DNA of 64,000 nt, taken from NCBI GenBank assembly GCA_036435485.1, contig JAZHRN010000139.1:3906001-3970000 (forward strand), read 5' to 3'. This DNA is from Saposhnikovia divaricata. Lineage: Eukaryota; Streptophyta; Magnoliopsida; Apiales; Apiaceae. Positions 23,215 to 37,578 of the stretch are shown one piece after another. A model generated the notes under the pieces. The model was not told where the DNA came from. It worked only from the letters and a program-made list of their open reading frames with translations, and did not search any database. Within the stretch, counting starts at the first letter, position 1. Each line of letters begins with the position of its first letter. Both the position numbers and the translations under genes were made by a program.

Positions 23215-25072
23215 GAATTCAATGCAATTTTATTTAACGAAGTACGGACCAGAATCGGAGCTGATATGATCGAAACTCGGTTTTCAGAAACTTCTCAAAG
23301 GGATTAGTACACGGGATATTGTTATAAATCAAGTCGGACAATTTTGTGGATATTTTTACATATTTTGTTCCTATGGGTTATTGGAATTCAATGAAATTTT
23401 ATTTGGTGCCATTCGGACCTGAATCGGGGCTGAAATGACTGAAACTCGGTTTTCGGATAATCCTCAAAGGGGTTAGTACACGGGATATTGTTAAAAATCG
23501 AGTCGGACCATTTTATGGATTTTTTACATATTTTGTTCCAATGGGTTATTGGAATTCAATGAAATTTCATATGGTGCCGTTCGGACCTGAATCGGGGCTA
23601 AAATGACTGAAACTCGGTTTTCGGATAATCCTCAAAGGGGTTAGTACACGGGATATTGTTAAAAATCGAGTCGGACCATTTTATTGATATTTTTACATAT
23701 TTTGTTCCTATGGGTTATTGGAATTCAACACAATTTTATTTAACGGAGTTCGGACCGGAATCGGAGCTGATATGATCGAAACTCGGTTTTCGGAAACTTC
23801 TCAAAGGGGTTAGTACACGGGATATTGTTAAAAATCAAGTCGGACCATTTTGTGGATATTTTTACATATTTTGTTTCTATGGGTTATTGGAATTCAACGA
23901 AATTTTATTTGGAGCCAGTCGGACCTGAATCGGGGCTAAAATGACTGAAACTCGGTTTTGGGATAATCCTCAAAGGGGTTAGTACACGGGATATTGTTAA
24001 AAATTGAGTCGGACCATTTTATGGATATTTTTACATATTTTGTTCCTATGGGTTATTGGAATTCAACGCAATTTTATTTAACGAAGTTCGGACCGGAATC
24101 GGAGCTGATATGATCGAAACTCGGTTTTCGGAAACTTCTCAAAGGGATTAGTACACGGGATATTGTTAAAAATCAAGTCGGACAATTTTGTGGATATTTT
24201 TACATATTTTGTTCCTATGGGTTATTGGAATTCAATGAAATTTTATTTTGTGCCATTCGGACCTGAATCGGGGCTGAAATGACTGAAACTCGGTTTTCGG
24301 ATAATCCTGAAAGGGGTTAGTACACGGGATATTGTTAAAAATCGAGTCCGACCATTTTATGGATATTTTTACATATTTTGTTCCTATGGGTTATTGGAAT
24401 TCAACGAAATTTTATTTGGTGCCAGTCGGACCTGAATCTGGGCTGAAATGACTGAAACTCGATTTTCGGATAATCCTCAAAGGGGTTAGTACACGGGATA
24501 TTGTTAAAAATCGAGTCGGACCATTTTATGGATATTTTTACATATTTTGTTCCTATGGGTTATTGGAATTCAAAGAAATTTTATTTGGTGCCATTCGGAC
24601 CTGAATCGGGGCTGAAATGACTGAAACTCGGTTATCGGATAATCCTGAAAGGGGTTAGTACACGGGATATTGTTAAAAATCGAGTCGGACCATTTTATGG
24701 ATATTTTTTCATATTTTGTTCCTATGGGTTATTGGAATTCAACGAAATTTTATTTGGTGCCAGTCGGACCTGAATCGGGGCTGAAATGACTGAAACTCGG
24801 TTTTCGGATAATCCTCAAAGGGGTTAGTACACGGGATATTGTTAAAAATCGAGTCGGACCATTTTATGGATATTTTTACATATTTTGTTCCTATGGGTTA
24901 TTGGAATTCAACGAAATTTTATTTGGTGCCATTCGGACCTGAATCGGGGCTGAAATGACTGAAACTCGGTTTTCGGATAATCCTGAAAGGAGTTAGTACA
25001 CGGGATATTGTTAAAAATTGAGTCGGACCATTTTATGGATATTTTTACATATTTTGTTCCTATGGGTTATTG
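23215..25072. repeat. 11-mer HOR, 23-27 kb copy 1
   Basis: Class order e b b' f c e d a g a g. Markers shared with the next copy are GAAGTACGGACCAG, TTTTCAGAAACTTC, ATGGTGCCGTTCGG, CTCGGTTTTGGGAT and GAGTCCGACC. A one-base deletion near 23520 (ATGGATTTTTTACAT) is private to this copy and makes it 1,858 bp. Confidence 0.93.
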
Positions 25073-26931
25073 GAATTCAATGCAATTTTATTTAACGAAG
25101 TACGGACCAGAATCGGAGCTGATATGATCGAAACTCGGTTTTCAGAAACTTCTCAAAGGGATTAGTACACGGGATATTGTTATAAATCAAGTCGGACAAT
25201 TTTGTGGATATTTTTACATATTTTGTTCCTATGGGTTATTGGAATTCAATGAAATTTTATTTGGTGCCATTCGGACCTGAATCGGGGCTGAAATGACTGA
25301 AACTCGGTTTTCGGATAATCCTCAAAGGGGTTAGTACACGGGATATTGTTAAAAATCGAGTCGGACCATTTTATGGATATTTTTACATATTTTGTTCCAA
25401 TGGGTTATTGGAATTCAATGAAATTTCATATGGTGCCGTTCGGACCTGAATCGGGGCTAAAATGACTGAAACTCGGTTTTCGGATAATCCTCAAAGGGGT
25501 TAGTACACGGGATATTGTTAAAAATCGAGTCGGACCATTTTATTGATATTTTTACATATTTTGTTCCTATGGGTTATTGGAATTCAACACAATTTTATTT
25601 AACGGAGTTCGGACCGGAATCGGAGCTGATATGATCGAAACTCGGTTTTCGGAAACTTCTCAAAGGGGTTAGTACACGGGATATTGTTAAAAATCAAGTC
25701 GGACCATTTTGTGGATATTTTTACATATTTTGTTTCTATGGGTTATTGGAATTCAACGAAATTTTATTTGGAGCCAGTCGGACCTGAATCGGGGCTAAAA
25801 TGACTGAAACTCGGTTTTGGGATAATCCTCAAAGGGGTTAGTACACGGGATATTGTTAAAAATTGAGTCGGACCATTTTATGGATATTTTTACATATTTT
25901 GTTCCTATGGGTTATTGGAATTCAACGCAATTTTATTTAACGAAGTTCGGACCGGAATCGGAGCTGATATGATCGAAACTCGGTTTTCGGAAACTTCTCA
26001 AAGGGATTAGTACACGGGATATTGTTAAAAATCAAGTCGGACAATTTTGTGGATATTTTTACATATTTTGTTCCTATGGGTTATTGGAATTCAATGAAAT
26101 TTTATTTTGTGCCATTCGGACCTGAATCGGGGCTGAAATGACTGAAACTCGGTTTTCGGATAATCCTGAAAGGGGTTAGTACACGGGATATTGTTAAAAA
26201 TCGAGTCCGACCATTTTATGGATATTTTTACATATTTTGTTCCTATGGGTTATTGGAATTCAACGAAATTTTATTTGGTGCCAGTCGGACCTGAATCTGG
26301 GCTGAAATGACTGAAACTCGATTTTCGGATAATCCTCAAAGGGGTTAGTACACGGGATATTGTTAAAAATCGAGTCGGACCATTTTATGGATATTTTTAC
26401 ATATTTTGTTCCTATGGGTTATTGGAATTCAAAGAAATTTTATTTGGTGCCATTCGGACCTGAATCGGGGCTGAAATGACTGAAACTCGGTTATCGGATA
26501 ATCCTGAAAGGGGTTAGTACACGGGATATTGTTAAAAATCGAGTCGGACCATTTTATGGATATTTTTTCATATTTTGTTCCTATGGGTTATTGGAATTCA
26601 ACGAAATTTTATTTGGTGCCAGTCGGACCTGAATCGGGGCTGAAATGACTGAAACTCGGTTTTCGGATAATCCTCAAAGGGGTTAGTACACGGGATATTG
26701 TTAAAAATCGAGTCGGACCATTTTATGGATATTTTTACATATTTTGTTCCTATGGGTTATTGGAATTCAACGAAATTTTATTTGGTGCCATTCGGACCTG
26801 AATCGGGGCTGAAATGACTGAAACTCGGTTATCGGATAATCCTGAAAGGGGTTAGTACACGGGATATTGTTAAAAATCGAGTCGGACCATTTTATGGATA
26901 TTTTTTCATATTTTGTTCCTATGGGTTATTG
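25073..26931. repeat. 11-mer HOR, 23-27 kb copy 2
   Basis: Eleven monomers, 1,859 bp, nearly identical to copy 1 except for the deletion noted there and the final g unit, which carries GGTTATCGG with GGGGTTAG rather than GGTTTTCGG with GGAGTTAG. Confidence 0.93.
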
Positions 26932-26937
26932 GAATTA
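26932..26937. other. Lost EcoRI site (GAATTA)
   Basis: One of only three monomers noticed in which the otherwise universal GAATTC is mutated. Digestion would give a 338-bp dimer band here. Confidence 0.9.
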
Positions 26938-28790
26938 AACGAAATTTTATTTGGTGCCAGTCGGACCTGAATCGGGGCTGAAATGACTGAAACTCGGTTT
27001 TCGGATAATCCTCAAAGGGGTTAGTACACGGGATATTGTTAAAAATCGAGTCGGACCATTTTATGGATATTTTTACATATTTTGTTCCTATGGGTTATTG
27101 GAATTCAACGCAATTTTATTTAACGAAGTTCGGACCGGAATCAGAGCTGATATGATCGAAACTCGGTTTTCGGAAACTTCTCAAAGGGATTAGTACACGG
27201 GATATTGTTAAAAATCGAGTCGGACCATTTTATGGATATTTTTACATATTTTGCTCCTATGGGTTATTGGAATTCAACGAAATTTTATTTGGTGCCAGTC
27301 GGACCTGAATCGGGGCTGAAATGACTGAAACTCGGTTTTCGGATAATCCTCAAAGGGGTTAGTACACGGGATATTGTTAAAAATCGAGTCGGACCATTTT
27401 ATGGATATTTTTACATTTTTTGTTCCAATGGGTTATTGGAATTCAATGAAATTTTATTTGGTGCCATTCGGACCTGAATCGGGGCTAAAATGACTGAAAC
27501 TCGGTTTTCGGATAATCCTCAAAGGGGTTAGTACACGGGATATTGTTAAAAATCGAGTCGGACCATTTTATGGATATTTTTACATATTTTGTTCCTATGG
27601 GTTATTGGAATTCAACACAATTTTATTTAACGGAGTTCGGACCGGAATCGGAGCTGATATGATCGAAACTCGGTTTTCGGAAACTTCTCAAAGGGGTTAG
27701 TACATGGGATATTGTTAAAAATCAAGTCGGACCATTTTGTCGATATTTTTATATATTTTATTCCTATGGGTTATTGGAATTCAACGAAATTTTATTTGGA
27801 GCAAGTCGGACCTGAATCGGGCCTGAAATGACTGAAACTCGGTTTTCGGATAATCCTCAAAGGGGTTAGTACACGGGATATTGTTAAAAATTGAGTCGGA
27901 CCATTTTATGGATATTTTTACATATTTTGTTCCTATGGGTTATTGGAATTCAACGCAATTTTATTTAACGAAGTTCGGACCGGAATCGGAGCTGATATGA
28001 TCGTAACTCGGTTTTCGGAAACTTCTCAAAGGGGTTAGTACACGGGATATTGTTAAAAATCAAGTCGGACAGTTTTGTGGATATTTTTACATATTTTGTT
28101 CCTATGGGTTATTGGAATTCAATGAAATTTTATTTTGTGCCATTCGGACCTGAATCGGGGCTGAAATGACTGAAACTCGGTTTTCGGATAATCCTGAAAG
28201 GGGTTAGTACACGGGATATTGTTAAAAATCGAGTCGGACCATTTTATGGATATTTTTACATATTTTGTTCCTATGGGTTATTGGAATTCAATGAAATTTT
28301 ATTTTGTGCCATTCGGACCTGAATCGGGGCTGAAATGACTGAAACTCGGTTTTCGGATAATCCTGAAAGGGGTTAGTACACGGGATATTGTTAAAAATCG
28401 AGTCCGACCATTTTATGGATATTTTTACATATTTTGTTCCTATGGATTATTGGAATTCAACGAAATTTTATTTGGTGCCAGTCGGACCTGAATCTGGGCT
28501 GAAATGACTGAAACTCGATTTTCGGATAATCCTCAAAGGGGTTAGTACACGGGATATTGTTAAAAATCGAGTCGGACCATTTTATGGATATTTTTACATA
28601 TTTTGTTCCTATGGGTTATTGGAATTCAAAGAAATTTTATTTGGTGCCATTCGGACCTGAATCGGGGCTGAAATGACTGAAACTCGGTTATCGGATAATC
28701 CTGAAAGGGGTTAGTACACGGGATATTGTTAAAAATCGAGTCGGACCATTTTATGGATATTTTTTCATATTTTGTTCCTATGGGTTATTG
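26932..28790. repeat. 11-mer HOR, 27-30.6 kb copy 1
   Basis: Class order a e a b' f c e d d a g. Markers repeated at +1,859 bp are ATTTTGCTCCTATGG (27248), GGAATCAGAGCTG (27137), TAGTACATGGG (27698), ATGATCGTAACTCGG (27996) and GGACAGTTTTGTGG (28067). The first unit has lost its EcoRI site (GAATTA at 26932). Confidence 0.92.
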
Positions 28791-30649
28791 GAATTCAACG
28801 AAATTTTATTTGGTGCCAGTCGGACCTGAATCGGGACTGAAATGACTGAAACTCGGTTTTCGGATAATCCTCAAAGGGGTTAGTACACGGGATATTGTTA
28901 AAAATCGAGTCGGACCATTTTATGGATATTTTTACATATTTTGTTCCTATGGGTTATTGGAATTCAACGCAATTTTATTTAACGAAGTTCGGACCGGAAT
29001 CAGAGCTGATATGATCGAAACTCGGTTTTCGGAAACTTCTCAAAGGGATTAGTACACGGGATATTGTTAAAAATCGAGTCGGACCATTTTATGGATATTT
29101 TTACATATTTTGCTCCTATGGGTTATTGGAATTCAACGAAATTTTATTTGGTGCCAGTCGGACCTGAATCGGGGCTGAAATGACTGAAACTCGGTTTTCG
29201 GATAATCCTCAAAGGGGTTAGTACACGGGATATTGTTAAAAATCGAGTCGGACCATTTTATGGATATTTTTACATTTTTTGTTCCAATGGGTTATTGGAA
29301 TTCAATGAAATTTTATTTGGTGCCATTCGGACCTGAATCGGGGCTAAAATGACTGAAACTCGGTTTTCGGATAATCCTCAAAGGGGTTAGTACACGGGAT
29401 ATTGTTAAAAATCGAGTCGGACCATTTTATGGATATTTTTACATATTTTGTTCCTATGGGTTATTGGAATTCAACACAATTTTATTTAACGGAGTTCGGA
29501 CCGGAATCGGAGCTGATATGATCGAAACTCGGTTTTCGGAAACTTCTCAAAGGGGTTAGTACATGGGATATTGTTAAAAATCAAGTCGGACCATTTTGTG
29601 GATATTTTTATATATTTTATTCCTATGGGTTATTGGAATTCAACGAAATTTTATTTGGAGCCAGTCGGACCTGAATCGGGGCTGAAATGACTGAAACTCG
29701 GTTTTCGGATAATCCTCAAAGGGGTTAGTACACGGGATATTGTTAAAAATTGAGTCGGACCATTTTATGGATATTTTTACATATTTTGTTCCTATGGGTT
29801 ATTGGAATTCAACGCAATTTTATTTAACGAAGTTCGGACCGGAATCGGAGCTGATATGATCGTAACTCGGTTTTCGGAAACTTCTCAAAGGGGTTAGTAC
29901 ACGGGATATTGTTAAAAATCAAGTCGGACAGTTTTGTGGATATTTTTACATATTTTGTTCCTATGGGTTATTGGAATTCAATGAAATTTTATTTTGTGCC
30001 ATTCGGACCTGAATCGGGGCTGAAATGACTGAAACTCGGTTTTCGGATAATCCTGAAAGGGGTTAGTACACGGGATATTGTTAAAAATCGAGTCGGACCA
30101 TTTTATGGATATTTTTACATATTTTGTTCCTATGGGTTATTGGAATTCAATGAAATTTTATTTTGTGCCATTCGGACCTGAATCGGGGCTGAAATGACTG
30201 AAACTCGGTTTTCGGATAATCCTGAAAGGGGTTAGTACACGGGATATTGTTAAAAATCGAGTCGGACCATTTTATGGATATTTTTTCATATTTTGTTCCT
30301 ATGGGTTATTGGAATTCAACGAAATTTTATTTGGTGCCAGTCGGACCTGAATCGGGCCTGAAATGACTGAAACTCGGTTTTCGGATAATCCTCAAAGGGG
30401 TTAGTACACGGGATATTGTTAAAAATCGAGTCGGACCATTTTATGGATATTTTTACATATTTTGTTCCTATGGGTTATTGGAATTCAACGAAATTTTATT
30501 TGGTGCCATTCGGACCTGAATCGGGGCTGAAATGACTGAAACTCGGTTATCGGATAATCCTGAAAGGGGTTAGTACACGGGATATTGTTAAAAATCGAGT
30601 CGGACCATTTTATGGATATTTTTACATATTTTGTTCCTATGGGTTATTG
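28791..30649. repeat. 11-mer HOR, 27-30.6 kb copy 2
   Basis: Repeats the order a e a b' f c e d d a g. The tenth unit (30312) belongs to a different a subclass from its partner, lacking GAATCTGGG and preceded by TTTTTTCATA. The last two units have therefore been replaced by the type found in the following 10-mers. Confidence 0.88.
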
Positions 30650-32170
30650 GAATTCAACGAAATTTTATTTGGTGCCATTCGGACCTGAATCGGGGCTGAA
30701 ATGACTGAAACTCGGTTATCGGATAATCCTGAAAGGGGTTAGTACACGGGATATTGTTAAAAATCGAGTCGGACCATTTTATGGATATTTTTTCATATTT
30801 TGTTCCTATGGGTTATTGGAATTCAACGAAATTTTATTTGGTGCCAGTCGGACCTGAATCGGGGCTGAAATGACTGAAACTCGATTTTCGGATAATCCTC
30901 AAAGGGGTTAGTACACGGGATATTGTTAAAAATCGAGTCGGACCATTTTATGGATATTTTTACATTTTTTGTTCGAATGGGTTATTGGAATTCAATGAAA
31001 TTTTATTTGGTGCCATTCGGACCTGAATCGGGGCTAAAATGACTGAAACTCGGTTTTCGGATAATCCTCAAAGGGGTTAGTACACGGGATATTGTTAAAA
31101 ATCGAGTCGGACCATTTTATGGATATTTTTACATATTTTGTTCCTATGGGTTATTGGAATTCAACACAATTTTATTTAACGGAGTTCGGACCGGAATCGG
31201 AGCTGATATGATCGAAACTCGGTTTTCGGAAACTTCTCAAAGGGGTTAGTACATGGGATATTGTTAAAAATCAAGTCGGACCATTTTGTGGATATTTTTA
31301 TATATTTTATTCCTATGGGTTATTGGAATTCAACGAAATTTTATTTGGAGCCAGTCGGACCTGAATCGGGGCTGAAATGACTGAAACTCGGTTTTCGGAT
31401 AATCCTCAAAGGGGTTAGTACACGGGATATTGTTAAAAATTGAGTCGGACCATTTTATGGATATTTTTACATATTTTGTTCCTATGGGTTATTGGAATTC
31501 AACGCAATTTTATTTAACGAAGTTCGGACCGGAATCGGAGCTGATATGATCGTAACTCGGTTTTCGGAAACTTCTCAAAGGGGTTAGTACACGGGATATT
31601 GTTAAAAATCAAGTCGGACAGTTTTGTGGATATTTTTACATATTTTGTTCCTATGGGTTATTGGAATTCAATGAAATTTTATTTTGTGCCATTCGGACCT
31701 GAATCGGGGCTGAAATGACTGAAACTCGGTTTTCGGATAATCCTGAAAGGGGTTAGTACACGGGATATTGTTAAAAATCGAGTCGGACCATTTTATGGAT
31801 ATTTTTACATATTTTGTTCCTATGGGTTATTGGAATTCAATGAAATTTTATTTGGTGCCATTCGGACCTGAATCGGGGCTGAAATGACTGAAACTCGGTT
31901 ATCGGATAATCCTGAAAGGGGTTAGTACACGGGATATTGTTAAAAATCGAGTCGGACCATTTTATGGATATTTTTTCATATTTTGTTCCTATGGGTTATT
32001 GGAATTCAACGAAATTTTATTTGGTGCCAGTCGGACCTGAATCGGGGCTGAAATGACTGAAACTCGGTTTTCGGATAATCCTCAAAGGGGTTAGTACACG
32101 GGATATTGTTAAAAATCGAGTCGGACCATTTTATGGATATTTTTACATATTTTGTTCCTATGGGTTATTG
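30650..32170. repeat. Nine-monomer intermediate (g a b' f c e d b a)
   Basis: Carries the CATGGG, CGTAACTCGG and ACAGTTTTG markers of the neighbouring HORs. The marker TAGTACATGGG is 1,690 bp from its upstream and only 1,014 bp from its downstream counterpart, showing a shortened six-monomer interval. The b unit here (31833) carries GGTTATCGG, which otherwise marks class g. Confidence 0.85.
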
Positions 32171-33860
32171 GAATTCAACGCAATTTTATTTAACGAAGTT
32201 CGGACCGGAATCGGAGCTGATATGATCGAAACTCGGTTTTCGGAAACTTCTCAAAGGGGTTAGTACATGGGATATTGTTAAAAATCAAGTCGGACCATTT
32301 TGTGGATATTTTTATATATTTTATTCCTATGGGTTATTGGAATTCAACGAAATTTTATTTGGAGCCAGTCGGACCTGAATCGGGGCTGAAATGACTGAAA
32401 CTCGGTTTTCGGATAATCCTCAAAGGGGTTAGTACACGGGATATTGTTAAAAATTGAGTCGGACCATTTTATGGATATTTTTACATATTTTGTTCCTATG
32501 GGTTATTGGAATTCAACGTAATTTTATTTAACGAAGTTCGGACCGGAATCGGAGCTGATATGATCGTAACTCGGTTTTCGGAAACTTCTCAAAGGGGTTA
32601 GTACACGGGATATTGTTAAAAATCAAGTCGGACAGTTTTGTGGATATTTTTACATATTTTGTTCCTATGGGTTATTGGAATTCAATGAAATTTTATTTTG
32701 TGCCATTCGGACCTGAATCGGGGCTGAAATGACTGAAACTCGGTTTTCGGATAATCCTGAAAGGGGTTAGTACACGGGATATTGTTAAAAATCGAGTCGG
32801 ACCATTTTATGGATATTTTTACATATTTTGTTCCTATGGGTTATTGGAATTCAATGAAATTTTATTTTGTGCCATTCGGACCTGAATCGGGGCTGAAATG
32901 ACTGAAACTCGGTTTTCGGATAATCCTGAAAGGGGTTAGTACACGGGATATTGTTAAAAATCGAGTCGGACCATTTTATGGATATTTTTTCATATTTTGT
33001 TCCTATGGGTTATTGGAATTCAACGAAATTTTATTTGGTGCCAGTCGGACCTGAATCGGGGCTGAAATGACTGAAACTCGGTTTTCGGATAATCCTCAAA
33101 GGGGTTAGTACACGGGATATTGTTAAAAATCGAGTCGGACCATTTTATGGATATTTTTACATATTTTGTTCCTATGGGTTATTGGAATTCAACGAAATTT
33201 TATTTGGTGCCATTCGGACCTGAATCGGGGCTGAAATGACTGAAACTCGGTTATCGGATAATCCTGAAAGGGGTTAGTACACGGGATATTGTTAAAAATC
33301 GAGTCGGACCATTTTATGGATATTTTTACATATTTTGTTCCTATGGGTTATTGGAATTCAACGAAATTTTATTTGGTGCCATTCGGACCTGAATCGGGGC
33401 TGAAATGACTGAAACTCGGTTATCGGATAATCCTGAAAGGGGTTAGTACACGGGATATTGTTAAAAATCGAGTCGGACCATTTTATGGATATTTTTTCAT
33501 ATTTTGTTCCTATGGGTTATTGGAATTCAACGAAATTTTATTTGGTGCCAGTCGGACCTGAATCGGGGCTGAAATGACTGAAACTCGGTTTTCGGATAAT
33601 CCTCAAAGGGGTTAGTACACGGGATATTGTTAAAAATCGAGTCGGACCATTTTAGGGATATTTTTACATTTTTTGTTCGAATGGGTTATTGGAATTCAAT
33701 GAAATTTTATTTGGTGCCATTCGGACCTGAATCGGGGCTAAAATGACTGAAACTCGGTTTTCGGATAATCCTCAAAGGGGTTAGTACACGGGATATTGTT
33801 AAAAATCGAGTCGGACCATTTTATGGATATTTTTACATATTTTGTTCCTATGGGTTATTG
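32171..33860. repeat. 10-mer HOR, 32-37.6 kb copy 1
   Basis: Class order e c e d d a g g a b'. The first unit is class e where the next copy has f, probably a recombination joint. The remaining nine units match the following copy at 1,690 bp. The b' unit is preceded by the private TTTGTTCGAATGGG. Confidence 0.9.
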
Positions 33861-35550
33861 GAATTCAACACAATTTTATTTAACGGAGTTCGGACCGGAA
33901 TCGGAGCTGATATGATCGAAACTCGGTTTTCGGAAACTTCTCAAAGGGGTTAGTACATGGGATATTGTTAAAAATCAAGTCGGACCATTTTGTGGATATT
34001 TTTATATATTTTATTCCTATGGGTTATTGGAATTCAACGAAATTTTATTTGGAGCCAGTCGGACCTGAATCGGGGCTGAAATGACTGAAACTCGGTTTTC
34101 GGATAATCCTCAAAGGGGTTAGTACACGGGATATTGTTAAAAATTGAGTCGGACCATTTTATGGATATTTTTACATATTTTGTTCCTATGGGTTATTGGA
34201 ATTCAACGCAATTTTATTTAACGAAGTTCGGACCGGAATCGGAGCTGATATGATCGTAACTCGGTTTTCGGAAACTTCTCAAAGGGGTTAGTACACGGGA
34301 TATTGTTAAAAATCAAGTCGGACAGTTTTGTGGATATTTTTACATATTTTGTTCCTATGGGTTATTGGAATTCAATGAAATTTTATTTTGTGCCATTCGG
34401 ACCTGAATCGGGGCTGAAATGACTGAAACTCGGTTTTCGGATAATCCTGAAAGGGGTTAGTACACGGGATATTGTTAAAAATCGAGTCGGACCATTTTAT
34501 GGATATTTTTACATATTTTGTTCCTATGGGTTATTGGAATTCAATGAAATTTTATTTTGTGCCATTCGGACCTGAATCGGGGCTGAAATGACTGAAACTC
34601 GGTTTTCGGATAATCCTGAAAGGGGTTAGTACACGGGATATTGTTAAAAATCGAGTCGGACCATTTTATGGATATTTTTTCATATTTTGTTCCTATGGGT
34701 TATTGGAATTCAACGAAATTTTATTTGGTGCCAGTCGGACCTGAATCGGGGCTGAAATGACTGAAACTCGGTTTTCGGATAATCCTCAAAGGGGTTAGTA
34801 CACGGGATATTGTTAAAAATCGAGTCGGACCATTTTATGGATATTTTTACATATTTTGTTCCTATGGGTTATTGGAATTCAACGAAATTTTATTTGGTGC
34901 CATTCGGACCTGAATCGGGGCTGAAATGACTGAAACTCGGTTATCGGATAATCCTGAAAGGGGTTAGTACACGGGATATTGTTAAAAATCGAGTCGGACC
35001 ATTTTATGGATATTTTTACATATTTTGTTCCTATGGGTTATTGGAATTCAACGAAATTTTATTTGGTGCCATTCGGACCTGAATCGGGGCTGAAATGACT
35101 GAAACTCGGTTATCGGATAATCCTGAAAGGGGTTAGTACACGGGATATTGTTAAAAATCGAGTCGGACCATTTTATGGATATTTTTTCATATTTTGTTCC
35201 TATGGGTTATTGGAATTCAACGAAATTTTATTTGGTGCCAGTCGGACCTGAATCGGGGCTGAAATGACTGAAACTCGGTTTTCGGATAATCCTCAAAGGG
35301 GTTAGTACACGGGATATTGTTAAAAATCGAGTCGGACCATTTTATGGATATTTTTACATTTTTTGTTCGAATGGGTTATTGGAATTCAATGAAATTTTAT
35401 TTGGTGCCATTCGGACCTGAATCGGGGCTAAAATGACTGAAACTCGGTTTTCGGATAATCCTCAAAGGGGTTAGTACACGGGATATTGTTAAAAATCGAG
35501 TCGGACCATTTTATGGATATTTTTACATATTTTGTTCCTATGGGTTATTG
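33861..35550. repeat. 10-mer HOR, 32-37.6 kb copy 2
   Basis: Class order f c e d d a g g a b'. The TAGTACATGGG and ACAGTTTTGTGG markers lie exactly 1,690 bp from those on both sides. Two g units and two d units stand side by side, a doubled arrangement inherited by each copy of this block. Confidence 0.92.
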
Positions 35551-37578
35551 GAATTCAACACAATTTTATTTAACGGAGTTCGGACCGGAATCGGAGCTGA
35601 TATGATCGAAACTCGGTTTTCGGAAACTTCTCAAAGGGGTTAGTACATGGGATATTGTTAAAAATCAAGTCGGACCATTTTGTGGATATTTTTATATATT
35701 TTATTCCTATGGGTTATTGGAATTCAACGAAATTTTATTTGGAGCCAGTCGGACCTGAATCGGGGCTGAAATGACTGAAACTCGGTTTTCGGATAATCCT
35801 CAAAGGGGTTAGTACACGGGATATTGTTAAAAATTGAGTCGGACCATTTTATGGATATTTTTACATATTTTGTTCCTATGGGTTATTGGAATTCAACGCA
35901 ATTTTATTTAACGAAGTTCGGACCGGAATCGGAGCTGATATGATCGTAACTCGGTTTTCGAAAACTTCTCAAAGGGGTTAGTACACGGGATATTGTTAAA
36001 AATCAAGTCGGACAGTTTTGTGGATATTTTTACATATTTTGTTCCTATGGGTTATTGGAATTCAATGAAATTTTATTTTGTGCCATTCGGACCTGAATCG
36101 GGGCTGAAATGACTGAAACTCGGTTTTCGGATAATCCTGAAAGGGGTTAGTACACGGGATATTGTTAAAAATCGAGTCGGACCATTTTATGGATATTTTT
36201 ACATATTTTGTTCCTATGGGTTATTGGAATTCAATGAAATTTTATTTGGTGCCATTCGGACCTGAATCAGGGCTGAAATGACTGAAACTCGGTTATCGGA
36301 TAATCCTGAAAGGGGTTAGTACACGGGATATTGTTAAAAATCGAGTCGGACCATTTTATGGATATTTTTTCATATTTTGTTCCTATGGGTTATTGGAATT
36401 CAACGAAATTTTATTTGGTGCCAGTCGGACCTGAATCGGGGCTGAAATGACTGAAACTCGGTTTTCGGATAATCCTCAAAGGGGTTAGTACACGGGATAT
36501 TGTTAAAAATCGAGTCGGACTATTTTATGGATATTTTTACATATTTTGTTCCTATGGGTTATTGGAATTCAACGCAATTTTATTTAACGAAGTTCGGACC
36601 GGAATCGGAGCTGATATGATCGTAACTCGGTTTTCGGAAACTTCTCAAAGGGGTTAGTACACGGGATATTGTTAAAAATCAAGTCGGACCATTTTGTGGA
36701 TATTTTTACATATTTTGTTCCTATGGGTTATTGGAATTCAACGAAATTTTATTTGGTGCCATTCGGACCTGAATCGGGGCTGAAATGACTGAAACTCGGT
36801 TATCGGATAATCCTGAAAGGGGTTAGTACACGGGATATTGTTAAAAATCGAGTCGGACCATTTTATGGATATTTTTTCATATTTTGTTCCTATGGGTTAT
36901 TGGAATTCAACGAAATTTTATTTGGTGCCAGTCGGACCTGAATCGGGGCTGAAATGACTGAAACTCGGTTTTCGGATAATCCTCAAAGGGGTTAGTACAC
37001 GGGATATTGTTAAAAATCGAGTCGGACCATTTTATGGATATTTTTACATATTTTGTTCCTATGGGTTATTGGAATTCAACGCAATTTTATTTAACGAAGT
37101 TCGGACCGGAATCAGAGCTGATATGATCGAAACTCGGTTTTCGGAAACTTCTCAAAGGGATTAGTACACGGGATATTGTTAAAAATCGAGTCGGACCATT
37201 TTATGGATATTTTTACATATTTTGTTCCTATGGGTTATTGGAATTCAACGAAATTTTATTTGGTGCCAGTCGGACCTGAATCGGGGCTGAAATGACTGAA
37301 ACTCGGTTTTCGGATAATCCTCAAAGGGGTTAGTACACGGGATATTGTTAAAAATCGAGTCGGACCATTTTATGGATATTTTTACATTTTTTGTTCGAAT
37401 GGGTTATTGGAATTCAATGAAATTTTATTTGGTGCCATTCGGACCTGAATCGGGGCTAAAATGACTGAAACTCGGTTTTCGGATAATCCTCAAAGGGGTT
37501 AGTACACGGGATATTGTTAAAAATCGAGTCGGACCATTTTATGGATATTTTTACATATTTTGTTCCTATGGGTTATTG
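35551..37578. repeat. 12-mer HOR variant
   Basis: Class order f c e d b a e g a e a b', 2,028 bp from one CATGGG marker to the next. Compared with the 10-mer, the d-a-g-g stretch is replaced by b-a-e-g-a-e, including two extra e units (36565 with CGTAACTCGG and 37072 with CAGAGCTG). Confidence 0.88.

Noticed and set aside
27409..27419. Perfect match to the budding-yeast replication-origin core consensus (TTTTACATTTT)
   Set aside because: Monomers with TTTTTACATTTTTT fit the consensus and the common form misses by one base, but this is expected by chance in a T-rich tract. The yeast sequence rule does not apply to organisms likely to carry such an array.
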